Shown here: positions 1-6,512 of the stretch, one piece after another
How positions within the stretch are numbered: the stretch's first letter is position 1
Layout: every line of letters begins with the position of its first letter
Source: an uncultured Granulosicoccaceae bacterium
GTDB taxonomy: Bacteria; Pseudomonadota; Gammaproteobacteria; JABXHR01
NCBI GenBank assembly: GCA_937921805.1
Contig: CAKZUS010000325.1
Span: 1 to 8,583, forward strand
Length of the DNA: 8,583 nucleotides
Direction: 5' to 3'
Position numbers and translations under genes: made by a program
Notes under the pieces: generated by a model
What the model saw: only the letters and a program-made list of their open reading frames with translations
Told to the model about the DNA's origin: nothing
Database searches by the model: none

Positions 1-1417
1 CGTCACCAGATTCAATGCCATGATCCACGGAGTTACGTACCAGGTGGACAAGGGGATCACTAATGTTCTCAAGCACGGTTTTATCTAGCTCAGTGCCCTC
101 TCCCACGACCTCGAGTTCAATCTGCTTGCCCAACTTGGTCGCCACATCACGCACCATGCGCGGGAAACGGTTGAAGACAAAAGAAATCGGCAGCATGCGA
201 ATCTGCATGACGGAGTCTTGCAAATCGCGGGTATGGCGTTCGAGCTGGTCCAGCCCTGTGCGCAGTTCCTCGCCCATGTTGTCGAACTTGGCGCAGCATT
301 GACTCAAAATCGACTGCGTAATAACCAACTCGCCGACGAGGTTGATTATTTCATCCACTTTTTCAATATTGACCCGGATCGTGTTATTGGTCTTGGGCTT
401 GTTTTCCCCATCGCCATTTCCGCCTCCCCCTCCGCCAGCGCCGGGGGGCTTTGAAGGCGGTACAGCAGCGGCTTTTTCAGGTTCTTTTTCAGGGGCTTTC
501 TCAGCGACCTTTTCGGGTTCCTTCGCAGGCTCTTTAGCCGGTGCAGGAGCAGCCGGTGTTACGGCTACAGGCGCTGCTGCAAGCGCCGCTCCAGGCTCAT
601 CATCGTCATCATCGGGGCCATTGTGAAAAAAGGCAGGCGCTGCAGGTTTAACCACCTCTTCGCAGCTGAAGCCCAAGTCTGCAGAAAACCACTCCAGGGC
701 CTCTTGCACTTCTTCTTTTAAGCACGTCCCCGTTAGCTCTACCGCCACGATTCTCTCGATCTCATCGCGGGTTTCGAGAGTCGGCGTCAGGGTCTGCATG
801 CCTTCGACACGCTCTAGGCTCTCGCGCAGCTCCTGCTCAGAGAATTGACTCTCGGCGTGAGGATTAGCCCAGGTGATCTTAAATTTTTTCACCACTGCAG
901 GGGCGTTCCCTTCTGTCGCAGCAGCAGCCTCATTAGAGCTCTCACTGCTCGCTCCGTCAGCCGCCGCACTGGCACCACCACCGACCTCTTCTTCCATCGA
1001 GTCAGGGCCGCCGGGTTTGCCGACGTTGCCAGCCAAGACTTTCCCAAGCTGACCATGGACCATTTCGACCCGCTCTTCGTCCATCGGGGTGTGCTCTTGC
1101 AACGCGGCCACCATGCCCCGCAGGACATCCACGGACTGCAAGAGCAAGTCCACGACATCGCGTGTGATGCGCCTTGCACCATCGCGGTATTCCCCCAAAA
1201 TCGTTTCGACTTCGTGGGTAAATACAGTAATATTGGTAAAACCGAATGTGCCGCCACCGCCCTTTATCGAGTGCGCTGCGCGAAAGATGGTGTTGACTAA
1301 CTCAATATCGGAGTCAGCATCCATCTGTAATAACCCATTCTCCATGACGTCCAGTCCTTCAGCACATTCCTCAAAGAAAATGTCCTGAAATTCAGACATA
1401 TCGAGATCATTCGACAT
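1..1417 (-). CDS. cheA: Chemotaxis histidine kinase CheA, N-terminal part (cut by left edge)
   Basis: CheA autophosphorylates on a histidine in its HPt domain under control of chemoreceptors and passes the phosphate to CheY/CheB. 472 residues are visible. An HPt domain (about 1-105) carries the motif AAHSIKGGGGTFGF with phospho-acceptor His49. A P2-like region spans about 175-250. A low-complexity linker (about 253-343) has five Asp in a row, then Pro/Ala/Lys/Glu repeats and a Gly run. The P3 dimerisation helices follow (TIRVNIEKVDEIINLVGELV, from about 346), then the start of the HATPase domain with the N-box LVHLVRNSVDHGIE at the window edge. The rest of the ATPase and the CheW-like domain lie outside. 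The ATG at 1417 has GGAGGG five bases upstream. It follows aroC on the same strand after a 158-base gap that holds hairpins. CheA identity is near certain; which chemotaxis system it serves (flagellar or other) cannot be seen. Confidence 0.95.
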   Translation of the reverse strand, partial: MSNDLDMSEFQDIFFEECAEGLDVMENGLLQMDADSDIELVNTIFRAAHSIKGGGGTFGFTNITVFTHEVETILGEYRDGARRITRDVVDLLLQSVDVLRGMVAALQEHTPMDEERVEMVHGQLGKVLAGNVGKPGGPDSMEEEVGGGASAAADGASSESSNEAAAATEGNAPAVVKKFKITWANPHAESQFSEQELRESLERVEGMQTLTPTLETRDEIERIVAVELTGTCLKEEVQEALEWFSADLGFSCEEVVKPAAPAFFHNGPDDDDDEPGAALAAAPVAVTPAAPAPAKEPAKEPEKVAEKAPEKEPEKAAAVPPSKPPGAGGGGGGNGDGENKPKTNNTIRVNIEKVDEIINLVGELVITQSILSQCCAKFDNMGEELRTGLDQLERHTRDLQDSVMQIRMLPISFVFNRFPRMVRDVATKLGKQIELEVVGEGTELDKTVLENISDPLVHLVRNSVDHGIESGD

Positions 1418-1460
1418 GGGTGCCCTCCGTCGCCGTCCACAGCCAAAATGTATTTTGAAT

Positions 1461-1490
1461 AGGACGTTGGCAAGAAAGAAGCCAACGCCT
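1461..1490 (-). other. Alternative hairpin in the aroC-cheA leader
   Basis: Arm 1461-1471 (agg, one bulged a, then cgttggc) pairs with arm 1481-1490 (gccaacgcct): ten base pairs, a bulge at 1464 and the 9-base loop aagaaagaa. It competes for the same strand as the hairpin at 1476-1524, so the two cannot form together. No T tract follows on the minus strand. What is visible is pairing potential only; function is unproven. Confidence 0.4.
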
Positions 1491-1524
1491 CAATCCTAGC
1501 TAGCGGGTAAGGCGTGGGCTTCTT
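1476..1524 (-). terminator. 15-bp hairpin downstream of aroC, possible terminator or attenuator
   Basis: Arm 1476-1490 (aagaagccaacgcct) pairs with arm 1510-1524 (aggcgtgggcttctt): 14 Watson-Crick pairs plus one wobble-type mismatch and a 19-base loop. Read on the minus strand it lies about 50 bases past the aroC stop and is followed by a pyrimidine-rich run (TCTTGCC), not a clean T tract. It may end or attenuate transcription between aroC and cheA. Its 1476-1490 arm is shared with the alternative hairpin at 1461-1490. Confidence 0.45.
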
Positions 1525-1575
1525 GAGGGACGGTTTTAGTTCTTCTCAGAGGCTGAGACATCGCGCATTGTCGCG

Positions 1576-2679
1576 CTAGCGGGCACCTTCGATATGGGGA
1601 GTCGATGTGCGCACATCCGCATTCTGGGCGCGATGGCGCAGAGCGTGGTCCATCAGCACCAGCGCCGTCATGGCCTCGACAATCGGCACCGCACGAATCC
1701 CCACACAAGGATCGTGTCGACCCGTAGTGATCACTTCAACCGCATTGCCTTCTGTATCGATGCTGCGCCCCGGGAGACGGATACTACTCGTGGGCTTGAA
1801 GGCAACGCGCGCCGTGACCTCTTGTCCCGATGAAATCCCGCCTAATATGCCCCCGGAGTGGTTACTCAGAAAGCCCTCTGGCGTCATTTCATCGCGGTGC
1901 TGCGTCCCCGTTTGCGCAACACTAGCAAAGCCATCTCCAATCTCTACGCCTTTAGCGGCATTGATCGACATCAAAGCATGGGCCAAATCGGCATCAAGCC
2001 GATCAAACACCGGCTCGCCCCAGCCTGGAGGCACCCCTTGTGCTACCACACTGACACAAGCCCCCACGCTCTCGCCGCTTTTACTCAGTGATTTCATATA
2101 CGCTTGCAGCGACTCTACCTGCGTACTATTGGGCCAAAAGAAGTCATTGCGCTCGACCTCCTCCCAGCTCACAGCCTCAGAGGCTTCCACGCCGATCTCC
2201 CCGAGCTGAGACAGGTAAGCACGGATAGATACGCCCTGCGTGGCAAGCCATTTCCTAGCGATTCCCGCTGCCGCGACGCGCGTTGCCGTTTCGCGCGCGG
2301 AAGAACGCCCACCGCCACGATAATCGCGAATGCCGTATTTATGCTGGTAGGTGTAATCAGCATGGTTGGGACGAAATCGATCCATAATCTTGGAGTAGTC
2401 TTTCGAGCGCTGGTCAACATTCTCAATCAGCAGTCCGATGGATGTCCCCGTTGTGACGCCTTCAAAAACGCCAGAGAGAATCCGCACCGCATCGGGCTCG
2501 CGCCGCTGCGTGGTATAGCGCGACTGCCCTGGGCGACGACGATCGAGATCGTGCTGCAAATCAGCCTCGGTCAGCGCCAGTCCCGGCGGACAGCCATCGA
2601 CAACGCACCCAATGGCGGGACCGTGGCTTTCGCCAAAGCTGCTGACGCTGAAGAGTTTGCCGATGGTGTTACCAGACAT
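1576..2679 (-). CDS. aroC: Chorismate synthase
   Basis: AroC converts 5-enolpyruvylshikimate-3-phosphate to chorismate with reduced FMN, the last common step of aromatic amino acid, folate and quinone synthesis, in the cytoplasm. The 367 residues fit the usual bacterial length (about 360). Family signatures are all present: GESHGPAIG (His19), DRRRPGQSRYTTQRREPD near 46-63, FRPNHADYTYQHKYG (His106), RDYRGGGRSSARETATRVAA near 118-137, NHSGGILGGISSGQ and GRHDPCVGIRAVPIVEAM. I chose the ATG at 2679 because MSGNTIGKLF matches the conserved N-terminus; an in-frame ATG at 2736 would add 19 unconserved residues and overlap the divergent gene. The ribosome binding site is weak. The gene is divergent from the aspartic protease gene, with a 46-base gap. 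Nothing suggests truncation. Confidence 0.98.
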   Translation of the reverse strand: MSGNTIGKLFSVSSFGESHGPAIGCVVDGCPPGLALTEADLQHDLDRRRPGQSRYTTQRREPDAVRILSGVFEGVTTGTSIGLLIENVDQRSKDYSKIMDRFRPNHADYTYQHKYGIRDYRGGGRSSARETATRVAAAGIARKWLATQGVSIRAYLSQLGEIGVEASEAVSWEEVERNDFFWPNSTQVESLQAYMKSLSKSGESVGACVSVVAQGVPPGWGEPVFDRLDADLAHALMSINAAKGVEIGDGFASVAQTGTQHRDEMTPEGFLSNHSGGILGGISSGQEVTARVAFKPTSSIRLPGRSIDTEGNAVEVITTGRHDPCVGIRAVPIVEAMTALVLMDHALRHRAQNADVRTSTPHIEGAR

Positions 2680-2713
2680 AATTCGATCCGAGGGTTGCGC
2701 AAAAGAAAGCCGG

Positions 2714-2719
2714 TATACT
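2714..2719 (+). promoter_or_regulatory. -10 box (TATACT) for the aspartic protease gene
   Basis: TATACT matches the sigma-70 -10 consensus at five of six positions. It ends only six bases before the ATG at 2726, so transcription would begin at or next to the start codon. No good -35 lies at the standard spacing; TTGCGC at 2695-2700 is only 13 bases away. The same bases read on the minus strand give TAGTAT, a weaker candidate for aroC. Confidence 0.4.
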
Positions 2720-2725
2720 AACGCA

Positions 2726-3205
2726 ATGGGACGCACACTACTTTTTGCGGGTTGGGCAATGGCGCTGGCCTTGCTGGGCTGGGGCTTTAGTCAATGGGAG
2801 CGCGCGCAGCGCTATCCGGCGATCACAGCCACCACACACGATGGTATACAAAGCGTGACCATTCCGCGCGGTCGGGGTGGGCATTTTGCAGCGATGGTCT
2901 CCATTAATGGCACCCCCATCGCCGCACTGATCGACACTGGCGCTACGCGCGTAGCAGTGCCCGGCCATCTTGCGCAGCAACTCGGCCTCGTGCAGGGCAA
3001 GCCCTTTCGCTCACAAACCGCAGCCGGCATCACGGTCGCCTATGACACACGAATCGCTGAACTGCGACTCGGCGACATCGTTCTCTACGATGTAGAGGCC
3101 TCGATTTTGCCTGAATACGATGCCCAAGAAATTCTACTAGGCATGAGTGTGCTCAGCCAATTTACTCTGCGTATTGCGGGAGAGCAGATGACTCTAAGCC
3201 GGTAA
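2726..3205 (+). CDS. Membrane-anchored retropepsin-like aspartic protease (TIGR02281-type, clan AA)
   Basis: The 159-residue protein begins with a signal-anchor helix (about 4-22, LLFAGWAMALALLGWGF) and then a periplasmic retropepsin-like domain. The catalytic motif is ALIDTGATRVAVP, with Asp70. The hydrophobic-Gly pair EILLGMSVLSQFTLRI (135-150) is the usual second signature of this fold. A single catalytic Asp per chain implies an active homodimer, as in retroviral proteases; this is family knowledge. The substrate is unknown. The ATG at 2726 keeps the whole anchor helix, but no Shine-Dalgarno sequence precedes it and the -10 box is only six bases away, so the mRNA may be leaderless. The next ATG, at 2759, would cut into the anchor helix. 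Its last 44 bases overlap the 3' end of the convergent receiver gene. Confidence 0.85.
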   Translation: MGRTLLFAGWAMALALLGWGFSQWERAQRYPAITATTHDGIQSVTIPRGRGGHFAAMVSINGTPIAALIDTGATRVAVPGHLAQQLGLVQGKPFRSQTAAGITVAYDTRIAELRLGDIVLYDVEASILPEYDAQEILLGMSVLSQFTLRIAGEQMTLSR

Positions 3206-4622
3206 TGCTCCCTGTACGCAAGTCCAGAACACTCCCGCTCGGGCGAGACTCTAGAACCTTGGGCAACTGAACGCCGGTAAAATCTTGTGACAAGCCAACG
3301 GCGGCCCGAATGCATAAGCGCTGCGACGACAAACCGAGTTCGCCAAGCAGCCAGCAGATAAGCGCTTGCGCTTGCTTGACCCCGTTAACTTGGGGAGCCA
3401 AATAGCACTGCACAAAGCCGCTACCCAGCAGGCTCCCTCCCAGACCAGCGCTCGCTTGGCGCAGACCCGCCAACACCTGCTGTTGCAAATGCGGCAGCTG
3501 CGAGAGCGCCACCCACGCCGCCTGCTCGTGCGTGCGAGCATGTACATAGACGACCAAACGCTGTGCTGGAGGCGTATCGTTCAGTTCGCAGGCGTAGCGC
3601 CCTGGCCCCATCGGATGTATTCGCAGAGCCGCCTCTGCGTGCGAGCCTGTCACACGCAAGCACAACGACGCATTGTCGGTCAGATAGGCCTGTACACGCG
3701 GCGTAATCACGCGCAGCGGCTGCGAGGGCAGCAGTGTCTCCCAGCGCGACTGCCAGGCGTGATTACTCCAGAGCACCTCCCCCTGTGCATTGAGCAGTGC
3801 TAGCGCGCGCGGCCACTGGCGAAGTAGCGCTTGAAAATCCACACTCCCTGTCTGCCCTTGAAGGCGCAGCGTAAGCATTTGGATCCGCGTACAGAGCAGT
3901 GGCAACGGGTCGCTCTTAAACCACACACTCACCGCGCCAGCTTGCATGGCTTTTTTCGCGACACTTTGCGCGACATTCGCCGTATACAGCGCACACAAGA
4001 TCGAGGGATAGCACTGCATAATGTGCGCAATAACTTGATCGCCGCGTTGCTGCCCGAGGTGATAATCCACCAGCACCAAGTGGACAGAGCGTTGACTCAA
4101 CACCGTCATGGCCTGCTCGGTATTCGCAGCTGTGTGCACCACAAACCCCGCTCGCTGGAGCGCTTCTTCCACGCTCAGGCGAACACTCGCAGAGTCATCC
4201 AAAACCAGCACCGACACATCGCCTTGTATCCACGGCAATGCGCTAGGCGGCGCTGAGGGCATTGGGTTTAAGAGCTGCGGCAGCTTCTCGCACTCAGACC
4301 AGGCTAAGTGCGCGCCCCCAAAGCGGCTATCGAGCCACGCTTGAATTTGCGGTAGCAGACGTTCGCTGAGCACCACAACCGGCACGTCATGGCAGTCGCG
4401 TTCGGACAAGCGGTGCAAGAAAGCGGCGCGTTGCACCACCTCTCCGTCCCACACCAGCACCACGGCTAAACCGGCATGCTGATTCAGTCCGCGCAGGCGT
4501 GCGCCGGCCCCCGCCCAAGCACTCGACTCCAGCGACAAGAGCGATGTCGCCAGCACGCTCTCGACTCGCTGTTGCGATTCGGGGTGTGCTGAGACGATTA
4601 AAACGCGTGAAGTACCAAGCAT
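3162..4622 (-). CDS. REC-like / receiver / PAS-like / degenerate GGDEF regulator
   Basis: 486 residues from the ATG at 4622. Residues 5-115 form a receiver-like fold (RVLIVSAHPE, VVLVWDGE, VPVVVLSE) without the acidic pair. Residues about 135-260 are a complete receiver: VSVLVLDDSASVRLS (Asp142/143), phospho-acceptor Asp186 in LVLVDYHLG, Thr214 in ALYTA and Lys236 in VWFKSDP. Residues about 268-345 look PAS-like (LALLNAQGEVLWSNHAW). Residues about 355-460 follow the GGDEF pattern (LLGSGFVQCYLAP, then IRAAVGLSQDF), but LGSGF stands where GGDEF should be, so cyclase activity is unlikely. Upstream in-frame starts at 4652 and 4640 have poor ribosome sites; 4622 has AGG at good spacing and begins right before the first strand. 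It lies 39 bases after the DUF3379 gene on the same strand, a probable operon. The C-terminus overlaps the convergent protease gene by 44 bases. Domain calls come from pattern reading; the PAS assignment is the weakest. Confidence 0.75.
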   Translation of the reverse strand: MLGTSRVLIVSAHPESQQRVESVLATSLLSLESSAWAGAGARLRGLNQHAGLAVVLVWDGEVVQRAAFLHRLSERDCHDVPVVVLSERLLPQIQAWLDSRFGGAHLAWSECEKLPQLLNPMPSAPPSALPWIQGDVSVLVLDDSASVRLSVEEALQRAGFVVHTAANTEQAMTVLSQRSVHLVLVDYHLGQQRGDQVIAHIMQCYPSILCALYTANVAQSVAKKAMQAGAVSVWFKSDPLPLLCTRIQMLTLRLQGQTGSVDFQALLRQWPRALALLNAQGEVLWSNHAWQSRWETLLPSQPLRVITPRVQAYLTDNASLCLRVTGSHAEAALRIHPMGPGRYACELNDTPPAQRLVVYVHARTHEQAAWVALSQLPHLQQQVLAGLRQASAGLGGSLLGSGFVQCYLAPQVNGVKQAQALICWLLGELGLSSQRLCIRAAVGLSQDFTGVQLPKVLESRPSGSVLDLRTGSITGLESSALPQYAE

Positions 4623-4661
4623 GCCAAGCCTATCGTGCATAGGCCCTATCATAGACTGCGA

Positions 4662-5669
4662 TCAGTGCTGGTGCAGAGCAGCAAGCGATACTGGTAGGGC
4701 TGTCGCGACGAGTTCTCCAGTACTCTGGGCGTGGTGCAAGACCCCGCGCCAGCGCTCCATATGGCTGTGCAAATGCGCAGTCGAGGCACCGCTGACAACT
4801 AACAAGCCATCGCCCACCGGCTCCCATAAGGCGCTGTGTTCGCTGAAGCTCACCGGAGCCGATGCGCGGTCTGACGTCTGGGCTAAATACACCAAATTGA
4901 CGGTCCCCGCGTCATCAGCTAGCACCAAATGCACGGCACGGTGATCGGGAGAAACGTCGCAATTCTCCGCAAAAGCAAACCGATGCTCTGGAACATCGGA
5001 CAGCATCACGCCGACATTGGCGAAAATCTCTCGCACTTCGTCGCTCTTAGCCAAGGTCGCGCGCGGAGCATGCAGGGAATGGACATGGGCCAAACTATCG
5101 CGAAGCGGCGCCTCAGGCCCCGCTCGCCACAATCCTGCGCCGACCAGCAGGCCAAGCATCAATGAGGCCGCGATAGCGACCCAAGGCAGTGGCTCGCGAT
5201 GGCTGAGCTGAAAGCGAGACGGAAGCACCGCCGCATCGCACAAAGCTTGCTGCAAGGCCGCGTCCCAGTCGCGCTGTCTGCGCTGCTGTCGTGCCCATGG
5301 CATCTGTGCGGGCATTGGCTGCTGGGGAAAGGCCACTCGCTCCGGCTCCAGTGCTGGCAGCTCTGATGCTGTCGGCTCTAGCGCTGATACTCCTACTTCG
5401 GGTGACACTTCGGGCGACACTTCGGGCGACACTTCTGCAACCTGCTTAGGCACACGACGCAAGCGCGCAGCGAGTTGCATGGGCACCGCTTCGCTCAGGG
5501 CTTCACTCAAGGCCCGGTCTTGTTCTACAGAGCCCCCGAGTAGGCGCTGCTGGAGCGCTCGGCTCACCGGCACATCCAGCGCCTCCCTCAGCGCATTGTC
5601 CCACTGGGCTTGTTGGCGATCTCCGTCGGCACTGTTGTTAGCACCGTTGGCACCGTGACGTTCATTCAT
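4662..5669 (-). CDS. DUF3379-type single-pass membrane protein, likely anti-sigma partner
   Basis: 335 residues from the ATG at 5669. A cytoplasmic N-terminal half is charged and Ala/Gln rich, with SPEV repeated three times (about 81-92). One membrane helix follows at about 163-181 (PWVAIAASLMLGLLVGAGL), then a C-terminal domain containing FANVGVMLSDVPEHRFAF, a Cys (Cys237) and AVHLVLADDAGTVNLVYL, which matches the DUF3379 pattern as I remember it. The N-terminus holds ALREALDVPVSRALQQRLL, also DUF3379-like. Members sit directly downstream of ECF sigma genes in gammaproteobacteria, as here, so an anti-sigma or sigma-modulating role is inferred, not shown. A GTG at 5702 would overlap the sigma gene by 13 bases and is the alternative start; neither start has a clear ribosome site, so translational coupling is plausible. 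The cytoplasmic half seems long for the family. Confidence 0.75.
   Translation of the reverse strand: MNERHGANGANNSADGDRQQAQWDNALREALDVPVSRALQQRLLGGSVEQDRALSEALSEAVPMQLAARLRRVPKQVAEVSPEVSPEVSPEVGVSALEPTASELPALEPERVAFPQQPMPAQMPWARQQRRQRDWDAALQQALCDAAVLPSRFQLSHREPLPWVAIAASLMLGLLVGAGLWRAGPEAPLRDSLAHVHSLHAPRATLAKSDEVREIFANVGVMLSDVPEHRFAFAENCDVSPDHRAVHLVLADDAGTVNLVYLAQTSDRASAPVSFSEHSALWEPVGDGLLVVSGASTAHLHSHMERWRGVLHHAQSTGELVATALPVSLAALHQH
5395..5430. repeat. Three 12-bp tandem repeats inside the DUF3379 gene
   Basis: Unit acttcgggcgac occurs three times in a row (5395-5406 with one t for c, 5407-5418, 5419-5430), followed by a decayed partial copy. On the coding strand it encodes the SPEV repeats. 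The 12-base unit keeps frame, so copy number changes would lengthen or shorten the cytoplasmic linker without breaking the protein. Confidence 0.9.
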
Positions 5670-5683
5670 GGCGTTGATAGCAC

Positions 5684-5698
5684 GTTCGCTTAGCGAAC
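5684..5698. repeat. Palindrome spanning the sigma factor stop codon
   Basis: gttcgct and agcgaac form a 7-bp inverted repeat around a single central base. It covers the TAA stop of the sigma gene and lies between the two possible starts of the DUF3379 gene. The one-base centre rules out a tight RNA hairpin as drawn; it could be a protein site or chance. Confidence 0.3.
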
Positions 5699-6172
5699 AC
5701 ACAGGGCTTGTACTTTACGTTTAGCCCGAAATATACGAGTAGTAACTGTGGCACGCTCGATTCCCATAACTTGCGCAATCTCATTGCCATCAAGACCCGC
5801 GATGAGTTGTAAAAGTAACGGGTCGCGATAGAGGGGATCTAAGGACTCGACGGCACTGACCAGCTGCTCGTGCCCTAGCACTGCATCGGGTGTAGCAGCA
5901 CCATCCATGGGATCGCCTACATCATCAAGTGAAACAGTCGGGTGATACTTGCGCTCAAACTTGCGCCCGATCTCGTTGCGTGCAATCTGGTATAGCCACG
6001 CTTTGGCTTTATTGGGGTCTTCGAGCTTGTCTAAATACTTCCATGCTCGTACGTAAGTATCCTGTGTCAGATCCTCGGCCAGCGTTGCATCGCCCAGCAT
6101 CCAGCGCAAATAGCGAAAGATATCCGCGTGGTACTGCTCCACTAACGATTCGTACAACGCGTCTTTATCCAT
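5690..6172 (-). CDS. ECF-family RNA polymerase sigma factor
   Basis: 160 residues, a normal ECF size with only regions 2 and 4. Region 2 (about 5-75) has YHADIFRYLRWMLGDATLAEDLTQDTYVRAW-type sequence, with DLTQDTYVRAW at 34-44 and AWLYQIARNEIGRKF at 58-72 (core binding and -10 recognition). Region 4 (about 100-155) has LQLIAGLDGNEIAQVMGIE and the recognition helix RATVTTRIFRAKRKVQ. The ATG at 6172 is preceded by GAGGAAGG, with AGGA six bases upstream, which decides the start; a longer in-frame reading to 6304 adds 44 residues without sigma features. The next gene encodes a DUF3379 protein, its likely membrane partner, followed by a receiver/GGDEF regulator. I see no classic ECF -35 (GGAAC) upstream, so autoregulation is not evident. 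Confidence 0.93.
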   Translation of the reverse strand: MDKDALYESLVEQYHADIFRYLRWMLGDATLAEDLTQDTYVRAWKYLDKLEDPNKAKAWLYQIARNEIGRKFERKYHPTVSLDDVGDPMDGAATPDAVLGHEQLVSAVESLDPLYRDPLLLQLIAGLDGNEIAQVMGIERATVTTRIFRAKRKVQALCVR

Positions 6173-6198
6173 CTGCCTTCCTCGGTCGCATGAGCGAA

Positions 6199-6207
6199 AG
6201 CATACCA
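6199..6207 (-). promoter_or_regulatory. Possible extended -10 promoter of the sigma factor operon
   Basis: On the minus strand the bases read TGGTATGCT: a TGn extension and a -10 matching four of six consensus positions. Transcription would start near 6192, giving a leader of about 20 bases that contains the strong ribosome site. No convincing -35 is seen. Confidence 0.3.
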
Positions 6208-6283
6208 GCATTAGCCAAGCTGAATCGACCCTCTCCAGACGCAGAACACGGCGCACAGACGCACCTAGACGCCGCTGGCGCTC

Positions 6284-6312
6284 TCGAAGCGCATCGCCAC
6301 ACACCGTATAAT
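6284..6312 (+). promoter_or_regulatory. Sigma-70-type promoter of the riboswitch transcript
   Basis: A perfect TATAAT lies at 6307-6312, with TCGAAG at 6284-6289 as a weak -35 (three of six) exactly 17 bases away. The predicted start near 6319 is just upstream of the cobalamin riboswitch, which supports the call. Confidence 0.65.
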
Positions 6313-6329
6313 CTGCACATGGTGTCTGA

Positions 6330-6480
6330 ATGCATTCAAAGCGCTCAGGTGAAAAGGGAATGCGGTGAGAATCCGCGGCTGCCCCCGCAACTGTAAGCGA
6401 AGAGCCTCCTTCTTATTGCCACTGGCGCGTGCCGGGAAGGCGAAGGATTGGCGTTGACTCGCAAGCCAGGAGACCTGCCA
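6330..6480 (+). ncRNA. Cobalamin (adenosylcobalamin-type) riboswitch
   Basis: The conserved blocks occur in order: caggtgaaaagggaatgcgg (6346-6365), the ggtgagaatccgc helix (6364-6376), gctgcccccgcaactgtaa (6378-6396), gccactggcg (6418-6427), gccgggaaggcg (6431-6442), and the B12 box gccaggagacctgcc (6465-6479). The caggt block at 6346-6350 can pair with acctg at 6473-6477. Such aptamers bind cobalamin and switch the downstream gene off. No U-tract terminator follows, so control of translation is more likely than termination. Boundaries are approximate to about ten bases. The gene controlled is the Cys-rich CDS at 6533. Confidence 0.95.
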
Positions 6481-6496
6481 TGACCACAATCTGCCT

Positions 6497-6512
6497 GGGG
6501 CAATACGGCCCC
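6497..6512 (+). promoter_or_regulatory. GC hairpin in the riboswitch expression platform
   Basis: ggggc (6497-6501) pairs with gcccc (6508-6512) around the six-base loop aatacg. It lies between the B12 box and the ribosome site gggagga (6522-6528). No T tract follows, so it is not an intrinsic terminator. It may be part of a switch exposing or hiding the ribosome site; the cccc arm could instead pair weakly with the ggg of that site. Confidence 0.35.

Noticed and set aside
342..626. Plus-strand frame rich in Ser, Gly, Ala and Phe
   Set aside because: It is the antisense shadow of the CheA low-complexity linker; composition follows directly from the Pro/Glu/Lys repeats on the other strand.
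1447..1473. Possible cheA promoter (TTGCCA, 15-base gap, TACATT on the minus strand)
   Set aside because: The spacing is short and the -10 is only four of six; it cannot be told from chance, so it is not listed as a feature.
1297..1485. Minus-strand 62-codon frame covering the cheA start region
   Set aside because: It overlaps cheA in another frame, shows no family pattern, and cheA has the better ribosome site.
1544..1558. Small inverted repeat tctcag/ctgaga just after aroC
   Set aside because: Six-bp stem with a three-base loop, AT-poor flank and no T tract on the minus strand; too weak for a terminator call.
6173..6304. N-terminal extension of the sigma factor to 6304
   Set aside because: The extension has no sigma features, and the ATG at 6172 has a strong ribosome site and starts exactly at region 2.
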